Counted from the stretch's first letter, positions 1 to 8,847 are shown. The stretch is DNA of 39,435 nt from Candidatus Zhuqueibacterota bacterium (GCA_013202295.1 JABMRT010000098.1:1-39435); one strand, 5' to 3'. The notes: a model not told the origin generated them from the letters alone. Translations and numbers: made by a program.

Positions 1-75
1 AACATCAAATACAAACCGCCGAGTAGTACCAATGTGCATCAATACGGGCTATTCTAAGGTTTAACCGGACACTAA
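1..75. mobile_element. possible end of an insertion sequence (tentative)
   Basis: All three forward frames stop within the first 78 bases, and the dockerin gene downstream begins abruptly without its N-terminal half. Read on the minus strand, the sequence near 62-75 is AGTGTCCGGTTAA, which resembles the terminal inverted repeat of some transposons. That resemblance is from memory and is not proof. No transposase domain is visible because the window begins here. A frameshift or an assembly junction would explain the same facts. Confidence 0.22.
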
Positions 76-96
76 TGACCCGAAGTAAATAACACA

Positions 97-774
97 TTGG
101 GCGAATATGCAATTATTGATATGATGCTTGATGATAATTGTAACTTTGAGTTTAAAGTAAAATCGCTTGAAGATTTAGAGGTTAATGAGGCAGCTGATTT
201 TGCTGCGATATTCGGCTTTATCGATGAGGACAACTACTATTATGTTATGTTTAATACAATGCATATGCAAACCGCCGTTTATCGTGTAACACCTACAGAA
301 CGCCAGCTTGTTCAGAAGCGGTACGGGAGTTGGATCACTGACAATGAATATCATACAGTTCAGTTGACATGCGACAGTAGTAATGTTTGGGTCTATCTTG
401 ATTCGACGGCTGTGTTTTATTGTGACAGCCTGGAAACCGGTGGCAAGGTCGGATTCGGTTCATTTAATGATGCGGCCATGTTCGATGATGTTATTATTCG
501 AACCGAGCCTCAGCAGGAGGAAGGCGTACTGGGTGATGTTAATGATGATGGAATAGTGAACTCAACTGATGCACTCATTATTCTCTCCTGTGATGTGGGA
601 ATGGATGTCACTGCATATTGCCCCATGCCCTGCGGTGATGTGAACTTGGATGGCGCTGTCAACTCCACTGATGCACTAATTATCCTATCCTGTGAGACAG
701 GAATAGAGGTGCCATATCCTGTCGGTGAGCCCGGCTGCCCTGAGAATCCCACACCATGTTTGGGGTGTGATTAA
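97..774 (+). CDS. C-terminal part of a secreted dockerin type I protein, 5' end lost
   Basis: The reading frame opens after a TGA at 76-78 and its first usable start is a TTG at 97 with no ribosome binding site and no signal peptide, so the product is probably a truncated piece. Residues 1 to about 138 look like the C-terminal half of a concanavalin-like beta-sandwich (the motifs DNYYYVMFN and GKVGFGSFNDAAMFDD are typical of such carbohydrate-binding or LamG/DUF1080-like folds). Two dockerin type I calcium loops follow at about residues 146 and 180, each GDVNxDGxVNSTDALI. The tail after them is rich in Cys and Pro. Dockerins bind cohesins or anchor extracellular enzymes. The intact protein was probably exported, but the exporting part is missing here. 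It precedes a TolB-like lipoprotein by 27 bases. Confidence 0.7.
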   Translation: MGEYAIIDMMLDDNCNFEFKVKSLEDLEVNEAADFAAIFGFIDEDNYYYVMFNTMHMQTAVYRVTPTERQLVQKRYGSWITDNEYHTVQLTCDSSNVWVYLDSTAVFYCDSLETGGKVGFGSFNDAAMFDDVIIRTEPQQEEGVLGDVNDDGIVNSTDALIILSCDVGMDVTAYCPMPCGDVNLDGAVNSTDALIILSCETGIEVPYPVGEPGCPENPTPCLGCD

Positions 775-801
775 TCTTCAAAGTATAAAGCAGGAGATAT
801 A

Positions 802-1854
802 ATGAAAAGGACCATCTCCATCCTTTGTGTACTTCTACTTGTGTTTGCCGTATCATGCATTCGAGTGAAAGATATTAATGCACCCTGTTCGAATAACGAA
901 CTCGAGTGGGGCAATGATCTTGGTCCCCAATTCTCGCCTGATGGACAAACCCTTTATTTTTATTCATGGCGTGAAGGTCGCCAAGATGATATCTATAAAA
1001 TAAGAACGGATGGTAGTGATTTTACCAAGTTAACAGATAATCCAGAAGATGATTCCATGTTTGACATTTCACCAAATGGCTCATTCCTGGCATATGTCTC
1101 ATCTTACCTAGATAGACGTAATATTTGGTTAATGAATTCGGATGGAAGTAATAAAACGAGATTAACATATGGAGGAATGGAAGCAAATCCTAAAATATCA
1201 CCTGATGGCTCACAAATTCTTTTTCAATCATATGGGTACGATTACTATGGGAATTGGAAAATTTTCACTATGGACGTGGATGGACAGAATCAAGTACAAT
1301 TAACGGATAGTTTCAGTAGTGATCATTTTCCTCAATATTCTCCAGATGGTATGAAGATATGTTTTGATTCTGCAAGATCAGGGGAATTTGAGATTTATAT
1401 AATGAACACAGATGGCAGTGGGCTGGTTCAATTGACCGATGACGAGGTGATTAATCGTGAACCAATATTTTCTCCTGATGGATCGCAAATTGTATTCTTG
1501 AGATCATATTATGGTGAGGGCAGTACTTATGTTGCGATAATAGATGTTGATGGGAATAATTTGGCTGAACTGGCTGAAGGCTATCATGGGGGTGAGACAG
1601 ACAGCTTCTCTCCTGATGGGACAAAGTTGTTATATTCCAGTCTTGGTTGGCAAGAGTATATTTATATTATCGATAGGGATGGGAAAAATAAACAAAACCT
1701 TACTCCTGAACTATATGATAGTTGCTGTCCAGCATTTTCCCCGGATGGATTAAAAATCGCTTTTTGCACTGGGGCGGAAGATGAATATTTGAGAATTGCA
1801 ATCATGGATGCAGACGGGAGCAATAAACAGATATTGACAGATTTTGAGTTTTAA
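802..1854 (+). CDS. TolB-like beta-propeller lipoprotein
   Basis: This 350-residue protein starts with a lipoprotein signal peptide whose lipobox ends AVSC, making Cys19 the likely lipidation site. Seven PD40/WD40-like repeats follow, with the core [FYI]SPDG or SPNG at about residues 44, 89, 132, 179, 223, 269 and 312. Most are followed by an [IM]xxDGxxxxxLT strand, as in the TolB propeller. It lacks the TolB N-terminal domain, so it is a TolB-like propeller and not TolB itself. Such proteins sit on the periplasmic or outer face and are thought to bind proteins or glycans; the ligand here is unknown. The ATG at 802 has AGGAGA five bases upstream. It touches the next gene without a gap. Confidence 0.85.
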   Translation: MKRTISILCVLLLVFAVSCIRVKDINAPCSNNELEWGNDLGPQFSPDGQTLYFYSWREGRQDDIYKIRTDGSDFTKLTDNPEDDSMFDISPNGSFLAYVSSYLDRRNIWLMNSDGSNKTRLTYGGMEANPKISPDGSQILFQSYGYDYYGNWKIFTMDVDGQNQVQLTDSFSSDHFPQYSPDGMKICFDSARSGEFEIYIMNTDGSGLVQLTDDEVINREPIFSPDGSQIVFLRSYYGEGSTYVAIIDVDGNNLAELAEGYHGGETDSFSPDGTKLLYSSLGWQEYIYIIDRDGKNKQNLTPELYDSCCPAFSPDGLKIAFCTGAEDEYLRIAIMDADGSNKQILTDFEF

Positions 1855-2169
1855 ATGAAAAAACAACTCAGCGAAACTTACTCCAAGATTTATGATGCGA
1901 TAAAGTGCATTCCTTACGGCAAAGTGGCTACCTACGGCCAGATCGCGGAGGTTGCTGGTTTGCAAGGTCAGGCGCGTCTTGTTGGGTATGCCTTGTTTTC
2001 ATTGCCTGAAGATATGGATATTCCCTGGCATCGGGTGATCAATGCCAAGGGTGAGATCAGCGGATTGCCGGACCCCGATTGGAGGAATATCCAAAAAGGG
2101 CTGCTCGAAGCCGAAGACATCCAATTTAATAAAGATGGACGGGTGGATCTGAAGGTCTATCGATGGTAG
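1855..2169 (+). CDS. alkyltransferase-like protein (ATL, MGMT-fold, no active Cys)
   Basis: This 104-residue protein has the DNA-binding domain of O6-alkylguanine-DNA alkyltransferases, including the helix-turn-helix region YGKVATYGQIAEVAG (residues about 20 to 34). The usual catalytic PCHRV is PWHRV here, so the methyl-accepting Cys is replaced by Trp. That is the hallmark of alkyltransferase-like proteins such as YbaZ and Atl1, which bind O6-alkylguanine lesions and recruit nucleotide excision repair without repairing the base. The ATG directly follows the TAA of the propeller gene, so translation may be coupled, although the functions look unrelated. No separate ribosome binding site is clear. 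Confidence 0.85.
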   Translation: MKKQLSETYSKIYDAIKCIPYGKVATYGQIAEVAGLQGQARLVGYALFSLPEDMDIPWHRVINAKGEISGLPDPDWRNIQKGLLEAEDIQFNKDGRVDLKVYRW

Positions 2170-2325
2170 TCAACTTTATCAAAATAATGAGATTCTTTTT
2201 TATTAATTCCCTGTAATACTTCACTTTACTCTTTCAATTGTGTCTTCCATTTTTTACCTTTTCATGTCTTTCTTCTTCAGAAAATACGGAGAAGTGTTGC
2301 TGTTATTTATTTAAGGAAAGATCCA

Positions 2326-3480
2326 ATGCAAAGCTTTACATTTTATAACACCACAAAAATTGTTTTCGGTAAAGGCCAGATTTCTGAGCTGTCCAACCTG
2401 ATTTCTAAAGATCAGAAAATCATGATGATCGCAGGTGGGGGCTCAATTAACAAGAACGGTGTGTATGATCAGGTGATGTCCGCTCTTGAGGGATATAAGG
2501 TCATCGAGTTCTGGGGCCTTCAGCCCAATCCCGAATATGAGAAGTGCATGGAGGCCGTCCAACTGGCAAAAGAAGAAAAGGTAGATTTCCTTCTTTCCGT
2601 GGGTGGTGGATCTGTGCTGGACGCAACCAAGTTTATTGCGGCGGCGCTGCATTATGAGGGGGATGATCCCTGGGCGTTTCTGGACAGCGGCGAGGAAATC
2701 AAATCCATGATGCCGGTCGGGTGCATCCTGACATTGCCTGCGACTGGATCAGAATCCAACGGAAACGCAGTGATTTCACGAAGCGAGCGGAATCAGAAAC
2801 TGGCCTTTTCAAATCCGAAAGCCATGCCGGTATTTTCGATCCTAGATCCCGAAACCACACTCACTCTGGATGACCGTCAAACCGCGAATGGCATTGTGGA
2901 CGCGTTTATCCACGTCATGGAACAATATATGACTTATGATGTAAATACACCGCTTCAGGACCGGCAGGCTGAAGCCATCCTCAAAACTCTGATCGAACAG
3001 GCGCCCAAGGTGAAGGCCAATCCCAATGATTATAATACGCGTGCAAATATCATGTGGTGCGCCACACAGGCACTGAACACGCTGATCGGATCGGGTGTGG
3101 TGCAGGATTGGTCCACACATATGATCGGACATGAACTGACTGTGCTTCATGGTTTGGATCACGCGCAGACCCTGGCGATTGTGTTGCCCGCATTGCTCAA
3201 ACATCAGCGCAAGCAGAAGGGCGGCAAACTGGTACAGTTCGGCCGCCGCGTGTGGGATATTCAGGATACGGGTGAAGATAGTGTCATTCAAAAAGCAATT
3301 GAAAAAATGGCAGGATTCTTTGAAGAGGCTGGTAATCCAACACAACTCAGCGCATATGACATAAAGGTTGATGACTGTCTGATCGCGGCGAAACGTTTAT
3401 TCGAAAGGGAGGGGAAGATCGGAGAACGGGGTGACATCGGTCAGGCCGAGATTGAGGCGATCCTGAGACTGGCAGAGTAG
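2326..3480 (+). CDS. yqhD: iron-containing alcohol dehydrogenase, YqhD/BdhA type
   Basis: This 384-residue protein follows the E. coli aldehyde reductase YqhD along its whole length. The nucleotide-binding motif GGGSVLDATKF lies near residue 93. The metal ligands are predicted as Asp192, His196, His265 and His279, with the same spacing as the zinc ligands of YqhD. YqhD uses NADPH to reduce short aldehydes, including those formed by lipid peroxidation; the related BdhA enzymes use NADH for butanol. Cofactor and substrate cannot be fixed from sequence here. The start is an ATG with AAGGAAAG five bases upstream. It stands alone, with 156 AT-rich bases before it and no recognisable promoter in them. 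Confidence 0.92.
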   Translation: MQSFTFYNTTKIVFGKGQISELSNLISKDQKIMMIAGGGSINKNGVYDQVMSALEGYKVIEFWGLQPNPEYEKCMEAVQLAKEEKVDFLLSVGGGSVLDATKFIAAALHYEGDDPWAFLDSGEEIKSMMPVGCILTLPATGSESNGNAVISRSERNQKLAFSNPKAMPVFSILDPETTLTLDDRQTANGIVDAFIHVMEQYMTYDVNTPLQDRQAEAILKTLIEQAPKVKANPNDYNTRANIMWCATQALNTLIGSGVVQDWSTHMIGHELTVLHGLDHAQTLAIVLPALLKHQRKQKGGKLVQFGRRVWDIQDTGEDSVIQKAIEKMAGFFEEAGNPTQLSAYDIKVDDCLIAAKRLFEREGKIGERGDIGQAEIEAILRLAE

Positions 3481-3531
3481 GTTTTTCTCCAAGTAAAACA
3501 ACATTAGAAATATTTACTGTAGAGGTACATC

Positions 3532-5316
3532 ATGAAACGGCATCTTTGGATTTGCATTACGGTGTGTATCCTGCTTCTCCTTCTCGCAGGGTGCTCCAAT
3601 CCTAAAATCACAGGCGATCACAAAGTTTGGCATCCACTCACGCTCACATTTAAAGGCCCATCACTGTCCGAGAAGGGTGAGGAGAACCCTTTCCTGGATT
3701 ATTGCTTGATGGTTCGATTTTCCAATGGCGACAGGGTTTACGATGTCCCAGGCTATTTTGCCGCAGATGGCAAGGCGGGTGAATCCGGAGCAACAAGTGG
3801 TAACAAATGGCGCGTGCATTTTACACCGGATGCAGCAGGAGAGTGGTCCTATCTCGCGTCATTCAGAAAAGGTGAAGCAATCGCTGTCTCGGAAGATCCA
3901 ATTGCCGGTGATCCGGTACCCCTCGACAGTGCAGCAGGTGTCTTTCAAATTGATCTGAATGACAAAGATGATCCTGGATTTTATTCCAAAGGCCGGCTTG
4001 AGGTTAAGGGTGGGCACTTCCTCCGCTTCGCCGGAACAGGCGAACCGTTTCTCAAAGGCGGAGCAGACAGTCCCGAGAACTTTCTGGCCTTTCATGAATT
4101 TGATCAAACCCCGCCATCACATCAATACAATCCGCATGTGAAGGATTGGAAACCGGGCGATCCGCTTTGGCACAAGGAAAAGGGCAAAGGGATTATTGGA
4201 GCACTGAATTATCTTGCCTCAAAGGGTTTGAATACAGTGTATATGATTACTATGAATGTGTATGGCGATGGCAAGGATGTCTGGCCGTGGGTGGCGCCTC
4301 ATGAACGGCTCCGTTATGATTGCAGTAAGCTCGATCAGTGGGAGATTGTGTTTTCGCACATGGATCGCTTGGGGTTGATGATCCACATAGTGACACAGGA
4401 AACGGAAAATGAGCTGCTGCTCGACAATGGATATACAGACATCCAGCGGAAGTTGTACTATCGCGAACTAATTGCCCGATTTGGTCATCATCTTGGTATC
4501 ACATGGAATCTCGGTGAGGAAAACGGTCCGGCTGATTTCTCACCCTCCGGTCAAACCGATCAAATGCGCAAGGATATGGCTGCGGCGATTAAGTCCATTG
4601 ATCCCTATGATCATCCGGTGGTTGTGCACACCCATGCGGCTCAGAAATACAGAGATCTGATCCTGCAGGAACTGTTGGGATATGCCCACATTGACGGGCC
4701 ATCCCTGCAGATTGATGATCCTAGAAACGTGCATCGGTTTACCAGACAATGGATTCAATCCTCAGATAAAGCGGGGAAGCCCTGGATCTGTTTTCTCGAT
4801 GAAATCGGTCATTACACCACGGGCGTGATGCCGGATGCCGATGATCCCGATCATGACGATGTTCGCAAATACGCATTGTGGGGTAATCTGACCGCTGGCG
4901 GCGCGGGATGCGAATGGTATTTTGGATACAAATATCCCCACGCAGATCTGACCTGCGAGGACTGGCGCACACGGGATGCCATGTGGGATCAGACGCGAAT
5001 CGCGATTGAGTTCTTCCAGGTAAACCTGCCCTATGCAGAAATGAAACCGGCTGATACGATCGTTTCAGATCGATCTGCCTGGTGCCTTGCCAAAGAACGC
5101 GAAGCCTATCTGATCTATCTGAGAGAGGGTGGAACCACGAAGCTCAATTTGCGTAATGATCAGGGCATGTATCGCGTGCAGTGGTTTGATCCTAAAAAGG
5201 GCGGCGACCTTCAAGTGGGTACGGTTTATGAGATTGCTGGTTCGGGATGGAAATCGATTGGTTACGCTCCCTCAGATCGAAATAAGGATTGGGCGGTGCT
5301 TGTAAAAAGGCAATAA
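3532..5316 (+). CDS. DUF5060-type glycoside hydrolase lipoprotein
   Basis: This 594-residue protein has a lipoprotein signal ending LAGC (Cys21). The N-terminal part (about 30 to 150) looks like the DUF5060 beta-sandwich, with a W-x-V-x-F-TPD-x-x-GEWSY signature. A barrel-type catalytic part spans about 150 to 480, and the C-terminal end resembles the putative collagen-binding domain found in the same family. Candidate catalytic acids are Glu329/Glu330 in NLGEENG and Glu424 in FLDEIGHY; this is inference from barrel glycosidase logic. Family members are surface or periplasmic glycosidases of poorly known substrate. AGAGGT lies five bases before the ATG. With the dockerin protein it suggests polysaccharide use by this organism. 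Confidence 0.8.
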   Translation: MKRHLWICITVCILLLLLAGCSNPKITGDHKVWHPLTLTFKGPSLSEKGEENPFLDYCLMVRFSNGDRVYDVPGYFAADGKAGESGATSGNKWRVHFTPDAAGEWSYLASFRKGEAIAVSEDPIAGDPVPLDSAAGVFQIDLNDKDDPGFYSKGRLEVKGGHFLRFAGTGEPFLKGGADSPENFLAFHEFDQTPPSHQYNPHVKDWKPGDPLWHKEKGKGIIGALNYLASKGLNTVYMITMNVYGDGKDVWPWVAPHERLRYDCSKLDQWEIVFSHMDRLGLMIHIVTQETENELLLDNGYTDIQRKLYYRELIARFGHHLGITWNLGEENGPADFSPSGQTDQMRKDMAAAIKSIDPYDHPVVVHTHAAQKYRDLILQELLGYAHIDGPSLQIDDPRNVHRFTRQWIQSSDKAGKPWICFLDEIGHYTTGVMPDADDPDHDDVRKYALWGNLTAGGAGCEWYFGYKYPHADLTCEDWRTRDAMWDQTRIAIEFFQVNLPYAEMKPADTIVSDRSAWCLAKEREAYLIYLREGGTTKLNLRNDQGMYRVQWFDPKKGGDLQVGTVYEIAGSGWKSIGYAPSDRNKDWAVLVKRQ

Positions 5317-5324
5317 AAGATTAA

Positions 5325-5396
5325 TCCGCCTACGCTAAAGAGCAGCTACGGCGAGACAAGTCCACCTACGCTAAAGAGCAGCTACGGCGAGACAAG
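5325..5396 (+). repeat. tandem pair of a 36-bp interspersed palindromic element
   Basis: Two copies of 36 bases (5325-5360 and 5361-5396) follow each other and differ at a single base (TCCGCC against TCCACC). Each has the form TCCGCC-TACGCT-AAAGAGC-AGCTACGGCG, able to fold as a hairpin with a small internal loop, and ends in GAGACAAG. Related copies occur at 11095-11128 and 11985-12020. The whole stretch 5317-5655 has no gene: after the repeat and a purine-rich tract at 5397-5430 nothing is recognisable up to the next start. Confidence 0.85.
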
Positions 5397-5655
5397 CAGG
5401 GAAAAAGGGAATGGTGAATGGGGAATGAAGTCCGGGATTTTTATCCAATCCAATGAATCCACATTGGACGTGTTTTCTTATCCTCAAAAAATAATCTGCT
5501 GACCAATTCCGATATACATCGTAAGAGTTTCTCCTACAAAACATATCCGTTATTTCCTACAGCAGAATCAGCATTTCATGGATACTATTCCTCATGTAAA
5601 TTCTTTAAACTAAAAACAATGTATTTGCAGTATGTTGGATAAATGGAGATGTTCT

Positions 5656-5886
5656 ATGTCTGAACGGATAGAAATTGATTGTCAGGGAATGAAATGTCAC
5701 CAGCCCATTGCTGAAATCGCCAAGGCTGCTCGCACATATCCACCGGCGACGATTTTGGTCGTCAAAGCCATAGATGATGAGTTTGAGAGTGATGTAAGGG
5801 CCTGGGCCGGTACTGCAAAGGCAACGATTATTCGAATAGATAAGAAGGGATCAGAAACTGTTATTGAACTTCAATTGCCCGGATGA
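5656..5886 (+). CDS. TusA-family sulfur carrier-like protein
   Basis: With the start at 5656 (GGAG seven bases upstream) the product has 76 residues, the usual size of TusA. An in-frame ATG at 5632 lacks a ribosome binding site. The fold signature is DCQGMKCHQPIAEI near residues 8 to 21. Cys14 matches the persulfide-carrying Cys, but the classic CPxP is CHxP here. TusA proteins relay sulfur for tRNA thiolation, molybdenum cofactor or sulfur oxidation. No desulfurase, DsrE or rhodanese gene is adjacent, so the partner is unknown. The gene is monocistronic, closed by a terminator at 5921-5957. Confidence 0.85.
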   Translation: MSERIEIDCQGMKCHQPIAEIAKAARTYPPATILVVKAIDDEFESDVRAWAGTAKATIIRIDKKGSETVIELQLPG

Positions 5887-5920
5887 TGGGCCTTTTATAA
5901 TCTCAAAAATCTAATACTGA

Positions 5921-5957
5921 AGTGCGATGCGAATTGATAATACGTCGCACTTTTTTT
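5921..5957 (+). terminator. rho-independent terminator after the TusA-like gene
   Basis: AGTGCGA pairs with TCGCACT over a loop of about 17 bases, with the stem extendable by a T-G and a G-C pair, and seven T residues follow. The T tract overlaps the stop codon of the convergent minus-strand ATPase gene. Confidence 0.75.
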
Positions 5958-6666
5958 ATACGCGATGATTTGATATTAACAGTGTTTTCGGATCGAGTTT
6001 GAGTCGAAGTTTGTCCAAATTTTGATTGTCATGGTCTTTCAGTAATTTCATATCAATATAATCTGGCTGGGGTTCGAGCATGATGATTACATCGAATAAA
6101 TCCGCAAACTGTTTTACAGGTGCAGGGATTCCGGTATCATCCAATTGCAGATCATCTCTGTGAAGTACAGCCGCGAACCAGATAACCGCATCCTGGTTTT
6201 TGGCGAATTCTTTCCATCCCGATAAATTTTCGAGTGTCATATTCTCGAAATCCCGACCATCCACAATCATTAGATCCGGCATGAAATCCGATCCGCCTTC
6301 GATCTGTTTGATGTGCTCTCGAATCTTGTCAAAGGTGATCTCATCCTGCTTGAAATGGATAATCATACGATTGCGAATCACTTCATCATAAATGTCGTAT
6401 GCGTTCTCAAGTTTGTAAGTATTAGAGATTTCGTCGAAAACCTGACGATACCACGATTCGACATGCTTTGGGTCATCCGCGAAAGAGATGTGCAGTAATT
6501 TTTGTCCCTGCAACATTTTATCGATTGCCATATGAGCGAGACAGGCAGTTTTGCCTACTCCTTTTCGCGCGGTGATCACACCAAGATTTCCTTTATCCAC
6601 TCCGCCGTGAATCGATTTCTCCATTACACGCAACGGGCTTCGTTGTATCAATTCTTCTTTTAACAT
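5956..6666 (-). CDS. RecA-fold ATPase of unknown role
   Basis: The product is 236 residues from the ATG at 6666, which has GGAGG nine bases upstream; an alternative ATG at 6708 would overlap fusA by 26 bases. The Walker A is ARKGVGKT (residues 33 to 40, first Gly replaced by Ala) after ITARKG. A Walker B with the form PDLMIVDG follows near residue 144. This order resembles RecA/DnaB/KaiC-like single-domain ATPases such as RadA-type proteins. No DNA-binding or protease domain is visible. It lies 16 bases downstream of fusA and is probably cotranscribed with it. I recall similar uncharacterised proteins in deltaproteobacteria, but I assign no function. Confidence 0.75.
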   Translation of the reverse strand: MLKEELIQRSPLRVMEKSIHGGVDKGNLGVITARKGVGKTACLAHMAIDKMLQGQKLLHISFADDPKHVESWYRQVFDEISNTYKLENAYDIYDEVIRNRMIIHFKQDEITFDKIREHIKQIEGGSDFMPDLMIVDGRDFENMTLENLSGWKEFAKNQDAVIWFAAVLHRDDLQLDDTGIPAPVKQFADLFDVIIMLEPQPDYIDMKLLKDHDNQNLDKLRLKLDPKTLLISNHRV

Positions 6667-6682
6667 CTCTCCGGGCCTCCCC

Positions 6683-8764
6683 TTACTTCTTTTTATTCTT
6701 TTCAGCAAATTCCTTTTTCAGTTCCTCGGAGATGGATTCTGGTACTTTGCGATAGACCGAGAACTCCATCGTGAATTCCGCCTTGCCCTGTGTAGCAGAC
6801 CGCAGGATTGTGGAATAACCAAACATCTCTTTAAGCGGCACCTCCGCTTCAATCACTGTGAAAGCTTTATCTTCTGTCGCGCTATGAATCATGCCACGGC
6901 GCTGGTTGATTGTGGCAAGAATGGCTCCCTGAAATTCAGAGGGCCCTTCGACAGCCACGCGCATGATCGGTTCCAGAATCACAGGTTTGCATTTATTATA
7001 GACATTGCGAAATGCACCAATACCGGCCGCATGAAACGCGTTGTCTGAACTGTCTACAGCATGGTAGCTGCCATCAAGCAGGATTACTTTTACACCAACA
7101 ATAGGAAATCCGATCAAGGATCCTTTTTCCAGGCAGGCTCTAAATCCTTTTTCGACACTGGGGATGTATTCAATTGGAATGTTGCCGCCTTTGACCTTGC
7201 TCTCAAATATAAAATCTTCATTATGGCAGGGTTCGACCGTACCTACAACCTTACCGAATTGTCCGGCACCACCTGTTTGTTTTTTATGCACATAGTCAAA
7301 TCTGGATGCCTGACTGATGGATTCACGATAGGCGACTTGCGGCTCACCGGTTTCCAAAACCACTTTGTATTCCCGTCGCATGCGCTCGATGTAGACATCC
7401 AGATGCAGTTCGCCCATGCCGCGGATGATGGTTTCGTTCGATTCCGGATCTACATGAGTCCGAAATGTTGGATCTTCCTTGGTGAAGCGGTTCAGCGCTT
7501 TTGACATGTTTTCAGAGGATTTGTTATCTTCTGGCATCAGCATGAGTGAGATTACCGGATTGGGCACATGCATAGAGGTCATCGAATACCGGATGCCCGC
7601 AGCTGTGAATGTGTCTCCAGACGCACAGTCCACGCCGAACATGGCCACAATATCACCAGGCGCGGCTTCTGTGATGTCTTCCATCTCGTCTGCATGCATT
7701 CGAATTAATCGGCCGACGCGCACTTTTCTACCTGAACGGATGTTGAAGATTTCATCGCCTTTTTTTAGCTGTCCTTGGTAAATTCGCACGTATGTCAACT
7801 GGCCGAACTGGGTGTCATCCAATTTAAATGCCAGCATAACAAGGGGTTTGCTTTCGTCGGCGACCAGTTTGACAACGGCTTCTTCATTTTCCAGATCCAG
7901 GGCCGAGTTTTCAATTTCATTGGGAGCCGGCAGGTAACTGATGACAGAATCCATGAGCGGCTGAACGCCTTTGTTCTTAACGGCCGATCCCATGAAAACG
8001 GGTGTGAGTTCGAGAGCCAGTGTGCCTGCTCGCACAGCACGAACGATCATTTTTTCCGTGACCGTATCCTCGAGATAGGCTTCCATCAGTTCATCATCGT
8101 ACATGGACGCGGCATCCAGCAGTACGTCGCGCTTCGCTTTGGCCTTGTCCAAATATGCCGTAGGAATGTCTTCTACCCGAATGGTTTCACCGGCATCGCC
8201 ATCAAAATATAACGCTTTCATCCTGACCAGATCGATGACACCCTCAAACTTGTCTTCAAGCCCAATCGGCAACTGCATCATCACTGCGTTGTGGTTCAGT
8301 TTATCCCTAAGCTGTTGCGTCACTTTTTCCGGATCTGCACCCATCCGGTCGCATTTGTTGACAAATGCCAATCGGGGTACATTGTACCGGTTCATCTGAC
8401 GATCCACAGTGATCGACTGAGATTGCACACCACCCGTGGCACAGAGCACCAGGATCGCACCATCCAGCACACGCAGGGCGCGCTCAACTTCCACCGTGAA
8501 ATCGACATGACCCGGTGTGTCGATGATGTTCACGTCATATTTTTTCCACGTGACATTCGTGGCGGCTGAAGTGATGGTGATGCCGCGTTCCCGCTCCAGC
8601 TCCATGGAATCCATTGTTGCACCCACACCGTCTTTTCCGCGTACTTCATGAATCCTTTGAATTTTCTCCGTATAGAAAAGAATCCGTTCTGTCAATGTCG
8701 TCTTGCCTGAATCGATGTGCGCGCTGATTCCGATGTTGCGCATGTTCTTTGTTTCTTTAGCCAT
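6683..8764 (-). CDS. fusA: elongation factor G, mitochondrial EFG1 / spirochaete-type
   Basis: This 693-residue GTPase has G1 AHIDSGKTT (residues 15 to 23), G3 DTPGHVDF and G4 NKCD, followed by the beta-barrel and domains III to V typical of EF-G. It drives tRNA-mRNA translocation on the ribosome. The G1 form HIDSGKTT and the following [15 protein letters not shown] stretch fit the spdEFG1/mtEFG1 branch rather than the usual AHVDAGKTT EF-G. In organisms with that branch a second EF-G normally performs ribosome recycling, so another copy is predicted elsewhere. The gene is not in a str operon: no rpsL, rpsG or tuf is beside it. A promoter is proposed at 8848-8876, with a hairpin in the leader. 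Confidence 0.95.
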   Translation of the reverse strand: MAKETKNMRNIGISAHIDSGKTTLTERILFYTEKIQRIHEVRGKDGVGATMDSMELERERGITITSAATNVTWKKYDVNIIDTPGHVDFTVEVERALRVLDGAILVLCATGGVQSQSITVDRQMNRYNVPRLAFVNKCDRMGADPEKVTQQLRDKLNHNAVMMQLPIGLEDKFEGVIDLVRMKALYFDGDAGETIRVEDIPTAYLDKAKAKRDVLLDAASMYDDELMEAYLEDTVTEKMIVRAVRAGTLALELTPVFMGSAVKNKGVQPLMDSVISYLPAPNEIENSALDLENEEAVVKLVADESKPLVMLAFKLDDTQFGQLTYVRIYQGQLKKGDEIFNIRSGRKVRVGRLIRMHADEMEDITEAAPGDIVAMFGVDCASGDTFTAAGIRYSMTSMHVPNPVISLMLMPEDNKSSENMSKALNRFTKEDPTFRTHVDPESNETIIRGMGELHLDVYIERMRREYKVVLETGEPQVAYRESISQASRFDYVHKKQTGGAGQFGKVVGTVEPCHNEDFIFESKVKGGNIPIEYIPSVEKGFRACLEKGSLIGFPIVGVKVILLDGSYHAVDSSDNAFHAAGIGAFRNVYNKCKPVILEPIMRVAVEGPSEFQGAILATINQRRGMIHSATEDKAFTVIEAEVPLKEMFGYSTILRSATQGKAEFTMEFSVYRKVPESISEELKKEFAEKNKKK

Positions 8765-8810
8765 TTTTCAATTCATTCCGCTTAAAATAAAAAGTGTTCA
8801 TTCCTTCAAG

Positions 8811-8841
8811 AAAAAACCTTCTGGAAGCTTATTCCAAAAGG
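8811..8841 (-). terminator. terminator-like hairpin in the fusA leader
   Basis: On the minus strand CCTTTTGGAA pairs with TTCCAGAAGG (one wobble) over a five-base loop, and six T residues follow at once. It lies between the proposed promoter and the fusA start, beginning at about the expected transcription start. It could attenuate or stabilise the fusA transcript, or stop transcripts coming from the ligA side. Confidence 0.5.
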
Positions 8842-8847
8842 CCGATT

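Noticed and set aside
2842-3345. 167-codon minus-strand frame opposite the YqhD-type gene
   Set aside because: It is a shadow of a conserved coding frame, with no support of its own.
5325-5396. Two 36-bp units that could suggest a CRISPR array
   Set aside because: The units touch each other without spacers, only two are in tandem, and single copies occur elsewhere in intergenic DNA. No cas gene is present.
7061-8569. Several plus-strand frames opposite fusA
   Set aside because: fusA is conserved over its full length on the minus strand; these frames have no domain or start signal.
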